A DNA stretch of 64,000 nt from Mastigocoleus testarum BC008 (GTDB taxonomy: Bacteria; Cyanobacteriota; Cyanobacteriia; Cyanobacteriales; Nostocaceae). The notes below the pieces were generated by a model that was given only the letters and a program-made list of their open reading frames with translations, did not search any database and was not told the DNA's origin. The translations under genes and the position numbers were made by a program. This document shows, piece after piece, positions 1 through 8,480 of the stretch; positions within the stretch are counted from its first letter, which is position 1, and every line of letters starts with the position of its first letter. The stretch spans positions 166,561-230,560 of the forward strand of contig NZ_LMTZ01000151.1 in assembly GCF_001456025.1 (NCBI RefSeq). The letters run 5' to 3'.

Positions 1-1244
1 AACTAGGTACAAAAGAGTTGGCTGCAATGAGTTTTACATTCCCCGTCGTCATGACCCTAGGAAGTTTAGCATTAGGCTTAGGAGTAGGAGCTTCTTCCGT
101 CATTGCTCGCGCCATTGGAGAAGGCGATCACAGTCGCGTGCAACGATTTACCACCAATAGTCTTACTTTGGGACTAGTTGTAGTAGCCATATTTGTCAGT
201 TTAGGTTTGTTTACTATTGACCCTTTGTTTACTGCTTTAGGTGCTGATGCGGAGGTGTTACCTTTAATCCGAGAATACATGCGAATTTGGTATTTTGGGA
301 TGATATTTCTGGTAATACCAATGATTGGTAACAGTGCTATTCGTGCATCTGGGAACACCGGTACGCCCAGCATAATTATGACTCTGGCGTCTGTGGTGAA
401 TATCGTTTTAGATCCAATTTTAATCTTGGGTTTAGCAGGTTTTCCCAGATTGGAGTTACAAGGAGCTGCACTTGCGACAGTAATAGCCAGAGCAGTTACA
501 TTAGTTGCGTCTTTATTCTTCTTGCATTTTAAAGAACGGATGATTTCTCTCAAAGTCCCCAGCTTACAAGAAACATTGTGGTGTTGGAAAGATATTTTGT
601 ATGTGGGTTTACCTGCAGCTTGTACCAATGCGATCAATCCAATTTCTATCGGTGTTATTACTAGTTTTCTCGCAACTTTTGGTGCTACGAGTGTTGCTGC
701 TTTTGGAGTTGCTTCGCGGATCGAATCTTTTGTTTTAATCGCTCTGTCTGCGCTATCTGCAAGTATTGGACCCTTTGTCGGTCAAAATTGGGGAGCTAAA
801 AAATATATAAGAGTCAGACTATCTCTGAGATTAAGTTTTATTTTTTGTATGATCTGGGGAGGATTAATGACCTTGATTTTAGTACCCTTGGCTCCTTGGT
901 TGTCTTCCTTATTTAATAAAAATCCTGAGGTTGTTGAAATTGCAACTCGCTATTTATGGATAGTACCTATCAGTTATGGGACTGCTGGGATCATTCTCGT
1001 TGCTAGTTCAGCTTTTAATGCTCTAGGTAAACCAATTCCTTCCATTGTGATGACAGTGATGCGAACGTTTATTCTTTATATCCCAATAGCATACTTTGGA
1101 GGAAAAATTTATGGAGTCAATGGTATTTTTGCTGCTGCTACTATTTCCAATTTAGCAGTGGGAATTGGTGCTTATATATGGAATCAGAAAAGCTGTAGCC
1201 TCAAAGCAGTTGAGAAAGCAGAACAAGCTGCATCTGCATCTTAA
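1..1244 (+). CDS. MATE family efflux transporter, 5' end outside window
   Basis: Membrane antiporter of the multidrug and toxin extrusion (MatE) type, which expels cationic compounds using an ion gradient. The reading frame is open from base 3 to the first codons, so the TTG/ATG codons near 18-30 are not the real start. The visible part reads as repeated hydrophobic helices with the MatE-like stretches LGLGVGASSVIARAIGEGD near the N side and GQNWGAKK in the second half. Family members are about 450-470 residues, so some 40-60 residues are missing upstream of the window. The gene ends with TAA at 1242-1244 and is followed by a short G-rich heptamer-like repeat. Substrate is not readable from sequence. 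Family call is firm. Confidence 0.9.
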   Translation, partial: LGTKELAAMSFTFPVVMTLGSLALGLGVGASSVIARAIGEGDHSRVQRFTTNSLTLGLVVVAIFVSLGLFTIDPLFTALGADAEVLPLIREYMRIWYFGMIFLVIPMIGNSAIRASGNTGTPSIIMTLASVVNIVLDPILILGLAGFPRLELQGAALATVIARAVTLVASLFFLHFKERMISLKVPSLQETLWCWKDILYVGLPAACTNAINPISIGVITSFLATFGATSVAAFGVASRIESFVLIALSALSASIGPFVGQNWGAKKYIRVRLSLRLSFIFCMIWGGLMTLILVPLAPWLSSLFNKNPEVVEIATRYLWIVPISYGTAGIILVASSAFNALGKPIPSIVMTVMRTFILYIPIAYFGGKIYGVNGIFAAATISNLAVGIGAYIWNQKSCSLKAVEKAEQAASAS

Positions 1245-1374
1245 AATTTTCTAGAAAGGGAACAGGGAATGGGAACTAAGGGGTAACAAAATTTTTTCAT
1301 AGCTGTAACTGCTGCTGTGAAAAAATAATATTTTGATTTTAGGTAATTCAACTTTTAATCAAAATTTTTAATAA

Positions 1375-2916
1375 TTAATCATTCGTGGTGGTTAATTTAT
1401 TTCGCATTACTTTTGCTCGTATTCTTAATATTGACATAGTACCAGCTGTAAAAAGCATTCCAATTAGCAAATTTTTTAAACTAAGATTTTTGCCACTACC
1501 ATTAATTAAAGTTGCTTCCAAAATCAGGGAAGGTAATAATATTCCTGTCCAGAGCAAAATTCGATAAAAGTTCAACCTCCTTTTCGCTAAAGTTGTTAGC
1601 AAGGCCAAGTATACTCCTAAGGGTATAAAAGTGATGCCATAATAGAATAATATTTGCCTTTTGGGGATAATTTCTAACAAGTGTAAAGAGTGATAGTTTT
1701 TAATTTTATCTATATATATTTCTAATGTCGCTTTAGAATAAGTAATCACTATATGGTGGGATTTCTCCCTTGTAAAAACGGCAGGTATATTGAGATTTAA
1801 ATCAGAACCATTAGAACCTGTCAGTGGAGTTCTGACTCGGAATTCTAAACTATCTTCCTGCTGTCCCAAAGTGAAATTACGATGTTGACCATCTGCTGAC
1901 ATGGAAATAATACGTCCAGGTCCAGCCACTTTGGGATCCGCAGTGGTTATATTTGCACTAATTGTGAACTCTGAAGTTTTACCAATTCTTTGGCTCAAAG
2001 TGGTTGCTGGAGTTTTGGTCTTCAGCCAATGATGAGAATTAAGAGGTGATTCTCCTTCCTTTGATACAGTTTGTTTTTCAGACGGTTCTTCACCTTCCCA
2101 AACTAGCTCTGATAAATTTCCCGTTCGGTCTTGATAATTGTTTTTTATTTGGGTTAACTGATAATCCGCAATTAGGGAATCTATTTCCCACTGAAAATTA
2201 TTCTCATCAGTTAGTAATTTTTTAACTTCATTTTGAGATATTGCCTGATCGCTAATATATAACTGGGAAACATCACCTTTCCAGGGTCTATCTCCCGTTC
2301 CTTCATTACCTAAGATTAAATGAAAATCGCGATCCCAGCTATTCAAGCTTGTCATATTTTGCCAAGGGATAGAAATCAAAAAGGCAAAAAGTACATAAGC
2401 AAAAGAAAATATTACAATTTTTTTAATTGATTTACTAGAATGACTATTCTCCAATTTATTTAAAGTTAAATTAAAACTCCTCGAACCATAAATATAGAAG
2501 CATAATAAGCCTAAAAATCCACCGAAGGAGTTATGAAATATATCAGATGGGGTAGGAGCCCTGGAAGGAATTAATGTTTGTAATAATTCTACGCTTAATG
2601 ATAGTGTTGCGCTCAAAATTATTGTAATGAATAATTGTCCTAAAATCTTTATTTTTTTTCTTTGTAATATACTGGCTAAACCGAACCCAAAAGGCATAAA
2701 TAATAAAACATTATTTACCTGATCTTGGAAAAAACTACTATTATTAAAATCAGTCACTAAATCTCGAATTGACCAACTACCTGATAATTGAAAATTAAAA
2801 GGATGAAGAGTTGCAAAGAAAATTATAAAACTACTAATTACGACAATAAAATAATCCCAATTTGGGATTATTATAAAAAACTTTTTATCCTGCTTACTAA
2901 TAGTATTTTTTGTCAT
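1375..2916 (-). CDS. VanZ-like membrane protein with LamG-type insert
   Basis: 513 residues. The first ~160 residues carry membrane helices and VanZ family signatures: VNNVLLFMPFGFG, then SVELLQTLIPSRAPTPSDI and HNSFGGFLG. Residues ~185-410 are soluble and look like a concanavalin/LamG-type beta sandwich (phrases such as WKGDVSQLYISDQAIS and HHIVITYSKATLEIYID). At least two more hydrophobic helices close the C-terminus. VanZ is named for teicoplanin resistance, but most family members have no known role. The sandwich would sit in the periplasm between membrane parts, suggesting glycan or polymer binding, which is inference. ATG start at 2916. It is transcribed alone, convergent with the MATE gene. 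Confidence 0.8.
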   Translation of the reverse strand: MTKNTISKQDKKFFIIIPNWDYFIVVISSFIIFFATLHPFNFQLSGSWSIRDLVTDFNNSSFFQDQVNNVLLFMPFGFGLASILQRKKIKILGQLFITIILSATLSLSVELLQTLIPSRAPTPSDIFHNSFGGFLGLLCFYIYGSRSFNLTLNKLENSHSSKSIKKIVIFSFAYVLFAFLISIPWQNMTSLNSWDRDFHLILGNEGTGDRPWKGDVSQLYISDQAISQNEVKKLLTDENNFQWEIDSLIADYQLTQIKNNYQDRTGNLSELVWEGEEPSEKQTVSKEGESPLNSHHWLKTKTPATTLSQRIGKTSEFTISANITTADPKVAGPGRIISMSADGQHRNFTLGQQEDSLEFRVRTPLTGSNGSDLNLNIPAVFTREKSHHIVITYSKATLEIYIDKIKNYHSLHLLEIIPKRQILFYYGITFIPLGVYLALLTTLAKRRLNFYRILLWTGILLPSLILEATLINGSGKNLSLKNLLIGMLFTAGTMSILRIRAKVMRNKLTTTND

Positions 2917-3824
2917 AAGATTTTATTATCCCAAGAATAGTTTTAGCTAATATTTTTGTATTAGCTTTGTTAGTTCACAAGGACGCGTCGCAAAAGGTAA
3001 TCGATGCACACCAATTCCACATCAAACATATTTGTAACTATTTCGCATACTTAAAAATATTTTTAGATATTGTTAGAGTTTTGTTAAGATATCGTTAATC
3101 CGCTAAGGATATGTTTGCTATTTTTGGCGAAACATGCGTGTCATAGAATCGGCTTGATTGTCACAAAGTTGAGATATCAAAATTGGGACATTAAACTTAA
3201 TTTTCACAAAGTTGAGATATCAAAATTGGGACATTAAATTTGATTGTCACAAAGTTGGGATATCAAAATTGGGACATTAAATTTTAAACTTTGAGGTAAG
3301 TCGCAAGTGTATATATTAAAACATTTACTATCCTCATTCCAAAGACATCCTGGCTCATTTTAAGAAAAACCCAAACCATTGAAAAGTAAATCCAATAAAG
3401 TAACTTGTTTTATAAAGTCAATTTTTAACTTTGGACACAGATAAAGAAGAAAAAGTTATTGAATCGATAAAATAAAATCTTTTGCCTTAGACTAAAAGGC
3501 TCTTTGAAATGAATATTGAGATAAATTGTAGTGGTCCCAGAAAGTTTCAGATTTGAAGAATAATTTCAGTGACTCTTCTAGTATAATTGGATTTTACTTG
3601 GATGAAATCAATTCAATTTATTTTGTCATTTGTGTTGCCTGTAACTGAGAGTTTATGTTATCTGTACTGAGGTATCTCAAATAGCTAATACATGTATAAA
3701 TTTTGACTAAAAAGCCTGCGAATCAGTAATAATATCAGTAAATGAAGGTTGAAGGATTTTATTTATATTCCCACTTTATTTATATGCTCCCATTTCCTGC
3801 GATCGGGATAAATCAACTACAGTC
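2917..3824. other. 908-bp intergenic region with a 43-bp triple repeat
   Basis: AT-rich spacer between the divergent VanZ-type gene and the cyclase gene. Its only clear structure is the three 43-bp direct repeats at 3154-3282, described separately. No open frame with recognisable protein content was seen on either strand. It must contain both divergent promoters, but I cannot place them with confidence. Confidence 0.6.
3154..3282. repeat. Three tandem 43-bp direct repeats
   Basis: Units start at 3154, 3197 and 3240, each exactly 43 bp. The shared core runs TCACAAAGTTGAGATATCAA followed by AATTGGGACATTAAA. Unit 3 has one GAG-to-GGG change, and unit 2 differs mainly in its first bases. The unit contains GACATTAAA then a TGTCAC-like block in the next unit, giving a partial inverted arrangement. 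The length matches about four helical turns. It is longer than the heptamer repeats elsewhere in the window and unrelated to them. It may be a protein-binding array or a transposon-end remnant. Confidence 0.85.
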
Positions 3825-5447
3825 ATGACTGAACTCAAACTGCATTTAAAACAGGGAGACACCGGACAAACAGTTCCAGTACATCAAGATGTATTTACGA
3901 TCGGTCGTTTGCCCAAATGTGATTTATACTTACCCTTTGGGGGAGTTTCTCGCTGTCATGCCCGAATTGTTAGAGTAGCAGCGAATGTATGGACTATTGA
4001 AGATTTGGGAAGTAAAAATGGTACAAAATTGAATGAGATTCCAATTTATTCTCCTCAACAGTTGCACGATCGGGATAACCTATGGGTAGGCGAAGTAAAA
4101 CTGCAAGTGATGCTTGTTAATACCCAAAGCAAGAAGTCCAATTCTTCTTCTCCATCTTTCGAACCACCAGAAAAGCTGACCGAAGCAAAAACAATCTTGC
4201 ACGATGTTAAACAGCTACAAAAGCAATGGGTGCAAGGACAAGAGCAAAGTAATGATATTGAATTCAAAGATAAAGCGATCGCTCGCTTAATAGATTTAGT
4301 AGAAATAGCTAAAAATCTCAGCGCCGCAACATCAATCAAAGAAATTTTTTTTCAAGTACAGCAAGTAGTTTTCCGTTATCTCAAGAGTATAGAACGTTTG
4401 GCATTGTTAGTGCTCCGGGATGGAAAACTGGAATTAATGGACGCAGCACCTAGAAATCCTTCCGAACAAAATAATCTTGCTTCCAATGCTAGTTGGATTA
4501 GTAGGAGTATTTGTCAAAGAGTATACGAAGAAAAAGTTGCGATCCAAACTGCTGATGCTCAACAAGATGCGAGATTTGCAGGGGAAAACAGTATTTTAGT
4601 TAAAGGTATTCGCAGCGCGATGGCTGTACCTTTATGGGATGAGACTAAAGTTGTTGGGGTGCTGTACGCAGATGCTCATTTTTCTTCTTATCATTGGGAG
4701 TCGGAAGGGGAAGAAGAACTGAGATTTTTTTCCGCTTTAGCAAATTTAGTTGCGTCAAGCGTCCAGCGTTGGTTGTTAGCAGATAAGCTGAAAAGTGAAG
4801 AGGTAATTCGTCAAAAACTCGAAAGGTACCACTCACCAGCTGTTGTGCACCAATTAATCGCCGCAGGTGCTTTACCTAATGGTCGTCTTCCACCCCGAGA
4901 AAGTGAAATTAGTATTTTATTTGCTGACCTTGTGGGTTTTACAGCAATGTCAGAAGTCAGTACACCCACAGAAATTTCCCAATTGTTAAATAATTTATTT
5001 GAAGAAATGCTGCAAGAAGTATTTGCTTATGGTGGAACTTTAGATAAATATATTGGCGATTGTATTATGGCGTTTTTTGGCGCTCCAGAGGAACAAAAAG
5101 ATCATGCAGATCGCGCCGTAGCTTCAGCGAAGGGAATGCTATCTCGTCTTTATAATTTAAACTTAAATAATTTTTGGCGCGAACCCTTAAAATTAAGAAT
5201 TGCTATTAATAGTGGTAAAGCAGTAGTTGGCGATCTTGGAAGTTCCCAAAGAGTAGATTACACAGCCTTAGGAGCTACAATTAACTTGGCTGCTCGTATG
5301 GAAGGAGTATGTCCTCCAGGTAAATGTGTAGTTGGTGAGGCTACCCATCGAATTTTAAGCGACCCTTCTGCCTTTGAAGAGTTAGGAGATTATCGCTTTA
5401 AAGGAATTAATCGGTTAGTGAAAGTTTATCAGAATAAACATTTTTAG
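3825..5447 (+). CDS. FHA-GAF-class III adenylate cyclase
   Basis: 540 residues that should make cyclic AMP from ATP in the cytoplasm under control of two sensor domains. Residues ~1-100 are an FHA phosphothreonine-binding domain (FTIGRLPKCDLYLP, VSRCHARI, DLGSKNGT). Residues ~160-320 read as a GAF domain (AMAVPLWDETKVVGVLYAD). Residues ~358-540 are the cyclase domain. The metal-binding aspartates are D368 (FADLVGF) and D412 (DKYIGD). The substrate-specifying pair is K408 and T480 (DYTALGATIN), the Lys/Thr pattern known from cyanobacterial adenylate cyclases, so adenylate rather than guanylate cyclase is likely. No membrane segment is present. ATG at 3825. Anabaena has several cya genes; I do not assign one by name. 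Confidence 0.93.
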   Translation: MTELKLHLKQGDTGQTVPVHQDVFTIGRLPKCDLYLPFGGVSRCHARIVRVAANVWTIEDLGSKNGTKLNEIPIYSPQQLHDRDNLWVGEVKLQVMLVNTQSKKSNSSSPSFEPPEKLTEAKTILHDVKQLQKQWVQGQEQSNDIEFKDKAIARLIDLVEIAKNLSAATSIKEIFFQVQQVVFRYLKSIERLALLVLRDGKLELMDAAPRNPSEQNNLASNASWISRSICQRVYEEKVAIQTADAQQDARFAGENSILVKGIRSAMAVPLWDETKVVGVLYADAHFSSYHWESEGEEELRFFSALANLVASSVQRWLLADKLKSEEVIRQKLERYHSPAVVHQLIAAGALPNGRLPPRESEISILFADLVGFTAMSEVSTPTEISQLLNNLFEEMLQEVFAYGGTLDKYIGDCIMAFFGAPEEQKDHADRAVASAKGMLSRLYNLNLNNFWREPLKLRIAINSGKAVVGDLGSSQRVDYTALGATINLAARMEGVCPPGKCVVGEATHRILSDPSAFEELGDYRFKGINRLVKVYQNKHF

Positions 5448-5940
5448 CTATTATTTATTATTTATTATTTGTTATTTTGCTTATATCTAATTCATACCTA
5501 TTTTAGATTTATTCTTATATTTTTGTATATTGCAGATTTGTTTTTTATTTACTACTAAAACCCTAATTATGCTGAGTAAATAAAAATATCATAAAAAACT
5601 TAAACACCAATATCTATGTTTCGATTTGTAATTGGCAAACCAGTTACATAGAGGATAAATAATGACAAGTATAATAAGCGATAAAATGTAATCCAAAACT
5701 TTTTGCTGTGGCGAAATAAGTAAGTATCGAACTTAATTTTAAGTTTTAAGTAATTCCGAGCCATAAATACAACTGGAAAAGGTTTTAGTATCCCAGAGGA
5801 GGAAATTGCCATCCAGATTATTGAGGTTACTTGGCAAATCCATCAAAGTATAGAAATTTCACGAATTCTGAAGTTGTAGTATTACAACTATAACGTACTG
5901 GTAATGATCGCAATCTTCAGAAGTCATCAGGGTAAACATC
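5448..5940. other. 493-bp AT-rich spacer with heptamer repeat
   Basis: The first 30 bases after the cyclase stop (5448-5478) are a tandem ATTATTT-type repeat. The rest is AT-rich. A 70-codon minus-strand frame at 5600-5812 has no recognisable content. Nothing else was seen apart from the presumed promoter of the downstream gene. Confidence 0.5.
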
Positions 5941-6576
5941 ATGGACATAGATTTTTCTACCGCTACATGGTTAAATAAACCAAAATTATTTGAAATAACC
6001 CATAGCTCGGTAGAAATAACCACCGAACCCAATACGGATTTTTGGCAACGCACTTACTATGGATTTAGAAACGATAATGCTCCCGCTCTTTTGCTTGAGA
6101 GTCAAATTAACTTCTCATTTACAGCTAAAGCCTCATTTCAATATTGCACGAAATTTGACCAATGCGGTTTAATTATTTATCTCGATCGCAATAATTGGTT
6201 TAAAGCATCTATAGAATACGAAAACGAAAATATTTCCCGTTTGGGTGGTGTGGTAACCAATCGCGGCTATTCCGATTGGGCTACAACCGATATACCGAAT
6301 ACAACTACCATGTGGTATCGTCTCCATCGTCGAGGAGCAGATTTTTTGATTGAGTCGTCACCAGATGGGGTAGATTTTAAGCAAGTGAGGATTTTTCATT
6401 TGCACTGTTTGGGTGAAACATCAATTGAAATGGGTAAGCTCAATCCTCCAGAACTAGCAGAGCAGTCTATAAAATTTGGTTTGTACGCTTGTAGTCCTTT
6501 GAATTCATCTTTTAAAGCTAAGTTTGATAGTTTTAAACTTAATAACTGTTTATGGAAAGCTCATGAAACACAATGA
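5941..6576 (+). CDS. DUF1349 domain protein
   Basis: 211 residues forming a single DUF1349 domain, a concanavalin-A-like beta sandwich. The visible family features are the FWQRTYYGFRNDNAP start, the central CGLIIYLDRNNWFKASIEYE block, the FLIESSPDGVDFKQVRIFHL block, and the end phrase KFGLYACSP. Members are cytosolic and their activity is generally unknown; a carbohydrate-related role is often assumed from the fold. There is no signal peptide. The ATG at 5941 is preceded by AGGGTAAACATC. The last 14 bases overlap the start of the Nudix gene, so the two are probably co-transcribed and translationally coupled. Confidence 0.8.
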   Translation: MDIDFSTATWLNKPKLFEITHSSVEITTEPNTDFWQRTYYGFRNDNAPALLLESQINFSFTAKASFQYCTKFDQCGLIIYLDRNNWFKASIEYENENISRLGGVVTNRGYSDWATTDIPNTTTMWYRLHRRGADFLIESSPDGVDFKQVRIFHLHCLGETSIEMGKLNPPELAEQSIKFGLYACSPLNSSFKAKFDSFKLNNCLWKAHETQ

Positions 6577-7060
6577 CACGGTTCTATCCGATTCATATAT
6601 CTTGCGCTTGAGAAAAAAAGTTGGTTCTCAACTATTATTAAACCCTGGTGGGCGGGCGATCGTGCAAAATAAAGCTCAGGAAATTCTTCTTCACAAACGA
6701 AGGGATTTCGGTTTTTGGGATCTTCCCGGTGGTGGTGCAGAAGTAGGTGAATCTGCTGAGCAATGTGTGATTCGTGAAGTTTATGAGGAAACTGGCTTAA
6801 CCGTTGAAAGTTTTGAACCCATTGGTTTTGCATCTAATCCCGAACTGGAAGAAGTTATTTATCCTAATGGAGACATAATTCAGGGTTTTTCTCTGATACT
6901 GCACATTACTAAATGGTCTGGAAGTTTAAAAGCATCAAGTGAATCAACTTCACTAGAATTTTTTAAGATAGACAAGCTACCAGAAATGCGTCGGAATATT
7001 CGTATAACAATTGATAAGTTTTTAGAATATCAAAGCAGTGGAAAATTTCAGTTGTTTTAA
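6563..7060 (+). CDS. Nudix hydrolase
   Basis: 165 residues from ATG 6563. This hydrolyses a nucleoside diphosphate linked to some other group; the substrate is not predictable. The full Nudix box is present (G-x5-E-x7-R-E-V-Y-E-E-T-G-L), within the stretch GGGAEVGESAEQ followed by REVYEETGLT. The catalytic REVYEE glutamates are intact. An alternative start at 6524 would add 13 residues inside the upstream gene. ATG 6563 is preferred because GGAAAGC lies just before it and the family domain begins shortly after. It overlaps the DUF1349 gene by 14 bp. Confidence 0.9.
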   Translation: MKHNDTVLSDSYILRLRKKVGSQLLLNPGGRAIVQNKAQEILLHKRRDFGFWDLPGGGAEVGESAEQCVIREVYEETGLTVESFEPIGFASNPELEEVIYPNGDIIQGFSLILHITKWSGSLKASSESTSLEFFKIDKLPEMRRNIRITIDKFLEYQSSGKFQLF

Positions 7061-7108
7061 TAGTTTATTTTATTAATTATGATGTGCTGTTTTTCCCAAA
7101 AAAACCAG

Positions 7109-7147
7109 AAAGACGTAGTGTAAATATTACAATCATACTACGTCTTT
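7109..7147. terminator. Bidirectional terminator hairpin
   Basis: Perfect 11-bp stem AAAGACGTAGT / ACTACGTCTTT around a 17-base loop. It lies between the convergent Nudix (+) and MoxR-type (-) genes. A-rich bases before the stem and T-rich bases after it fit termination in both directions, although the U-runs are short. Confidence 0.7.
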
Positions 7148-7186
7148 ACAACTATGAGATATCTTACAAATAACTTAAAAACTATT

Positions 7187-8347
7187 CTAACTGACTTCCC
7201 TACAAGCTCTGTATAAATCTCCCCACCCATCTCGTTCTTTAACAACCGTTTCCAAATATTCTCGCCACACAAGTTTATCTTGCACTGGATCTTTGACTAC
7301 TGCTCCAATTAATCCAGAAGCTACATCCCCAGCACTCAAACTTCCATCACCAAAATGTGCGGCTAGCGCCATTCCACTATTAACTACAGAAATAGCCTCA
7401 GCTGTACTCAAAGTACTTGTAGGAGATTTAATCTTAGTTTTACCATCTTCCGTTACCCCACTACGCAGTTCCCGAAATACTGTTACAATGCGTCGAATTT
7501 CTGTTAATGCTGGGGGTTCTGCAGGTAATTCTAACGCCCGTCCTAAAGTTTCCACCCGTCGTTGAACGATTTCCACTTCTTCTTCTGCAGTTTTTGGTAA
7601 GGGTAACACTACCGTATTAAACCGTCGTTTCAAAGCACTAGATAAATCGTTAACGCCCTTATCGCGATCGTTAGCAGTTGCAATTACACTAAAACCTTTA
7701 TTTGCTTGCACCTCCGAACCTAATTCTGGAATGGGGAGTGTTTTTTCGGAAAGAATAGTAATTAATGTATCTTGAACGTCTGCCGGAATTCGAGTTAATT
7801 CTTCCACCCGAGCAATTTTACCATCTTCCATTGCCCGCATTAGGGGACTGGAAACTAAAGCCGCCATAGAAGGACCATCAGCCAATAATTTAGCGTAATT
7901 CCAACCATAGCGAATTGCTTCTTCACTGGTTCCCGCAGTTCCTTGAATTAACAAGGTTGAATCGCCGGATATAGCTGCTGATAAATGTTCGGAAACCCAA
8001 GATTTCGCTGTTCCCGGTACTCCAATTAATAATAAAGCCCGATCCGTGGTCAAAGTCGCCACCGCAATTTCAATAATTCTGCGATCGCCGATATACTTGG
8101 GCGATATCTCAAACCCATTTTCCAATTCTCCACCCAATAAGTAAGTAGTCACAGCCCAAGGTGATAATTTCCAGTTAGGGGGACGATGACGTTTATCGAC
8201 CTTTTCTAGTTCTGCGATTTCAGCAGCAAACTGTTGTTCTGCATGTTCCCTCAATAAACTTGTACTAGGAGTATTATTGGTTTTTACCTCTTCTTTCTTC
8301 TTTCTCGATGTTCTTGGTGTTTTTGTTGTTTTATTCTCTTCAGCCAT
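7187..8347 (-). CDS. MoxR-like AAA+ ATPase
   Basis: 386 residues. An AAA+ chaperone-like ATPase that normally remodels partner proteins, often with a vWA-domain co-factor. Residues 1-30 are lysine/threonine-rich and disordered. Walker A is GVPGTAKS (residues 109-116), and sensor 1 is in VIATANDRD, followed by ALKRRFN (arginine finger region). The Walker B site reads IARVEELTR where most MoxR proteins have hhhDE, so the first acidic residue is Glu. The C-terminal lid includes KSPTSTLSTAEAISV. It is the last gene of the SWIM-DUF5691-MoxR cluster, 128 bp after the DUF5691 gene. The usual vWA partner is not adjacent: the next gene is the convergent Nudix gene. Confidence 0.88.
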   Translation of the reverse strand: MAEENKTTKTPRTSRKKKEEVKTNNTPSTSLLREHAEQQFAAEIAELEKVDKRHRPPNWKLSPWAVTTYLLGGELENGFEISPKYIGDRRIIEIAVATLTTDRALLLIGVPGTAKSWVSEHLSAAISGDSTLLIQGTAGTSEEAIRYGWNYAKLLADGPSMAALVSSPLMRAMEDGKIARVEELTRIPADVQDTLITILSEKTLPIPELGSEVQANKGFSVIATANDRDKGVNDLSSALKRRFNTVVLPLPKTAEEEVEIVQRRVETLGRALELPAEPPALTEIRRIVTVFRELRSGVTEDGKTKIKSPTSTLSTAEAISVVNSGMALAAHFGDGSLSAGDVASGLIGAVVKDPVQDKLVWREYLETVVKERDGWGDLYRACREVS

Positions 8348-8368
8348 TTCTTAATTTCCTAATTTTGG

Positions 8369-8480
8369 TTGGTAATTGGTAATGGGTAATTGGTAATGGG
8401 TAATTGGTAATGGGTTATGAATAATTTATTCTCTCAACTTCTGACTTTTTACTTTTTACTTCTTACTCCTAACTTTTAAC
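8369..8480. repeat. Two short tandem heptamer repeat runs
   Basis: 8369-8419 alternates GGTAATT and GGTAATG/GGTAATGGG units. 8430-8480 follows with TTTTTAC/CTTCTTAC/TCCTAAC-type heptamers. They fill almost the whole spacer between the MoxR-type and DUF5691 genes. This is the short tandemly repeated repeat (STRR) type known from heterocystous cyanobacteria. Confidence 0.8.

Noticed and set aside
3154..3282. Triple 43-bp repeat as a CRISPR array
   Set aside because: The repeats are directly adjacent with no variable spacers, only three units, and no cas genes are present.
5600..5812. 70-codon minus-strand frame with a hydrophobic middle
   Set aside because: No recognisable domain, no ribosome-binding site, and located in a low-complexity AT-rich spacer.
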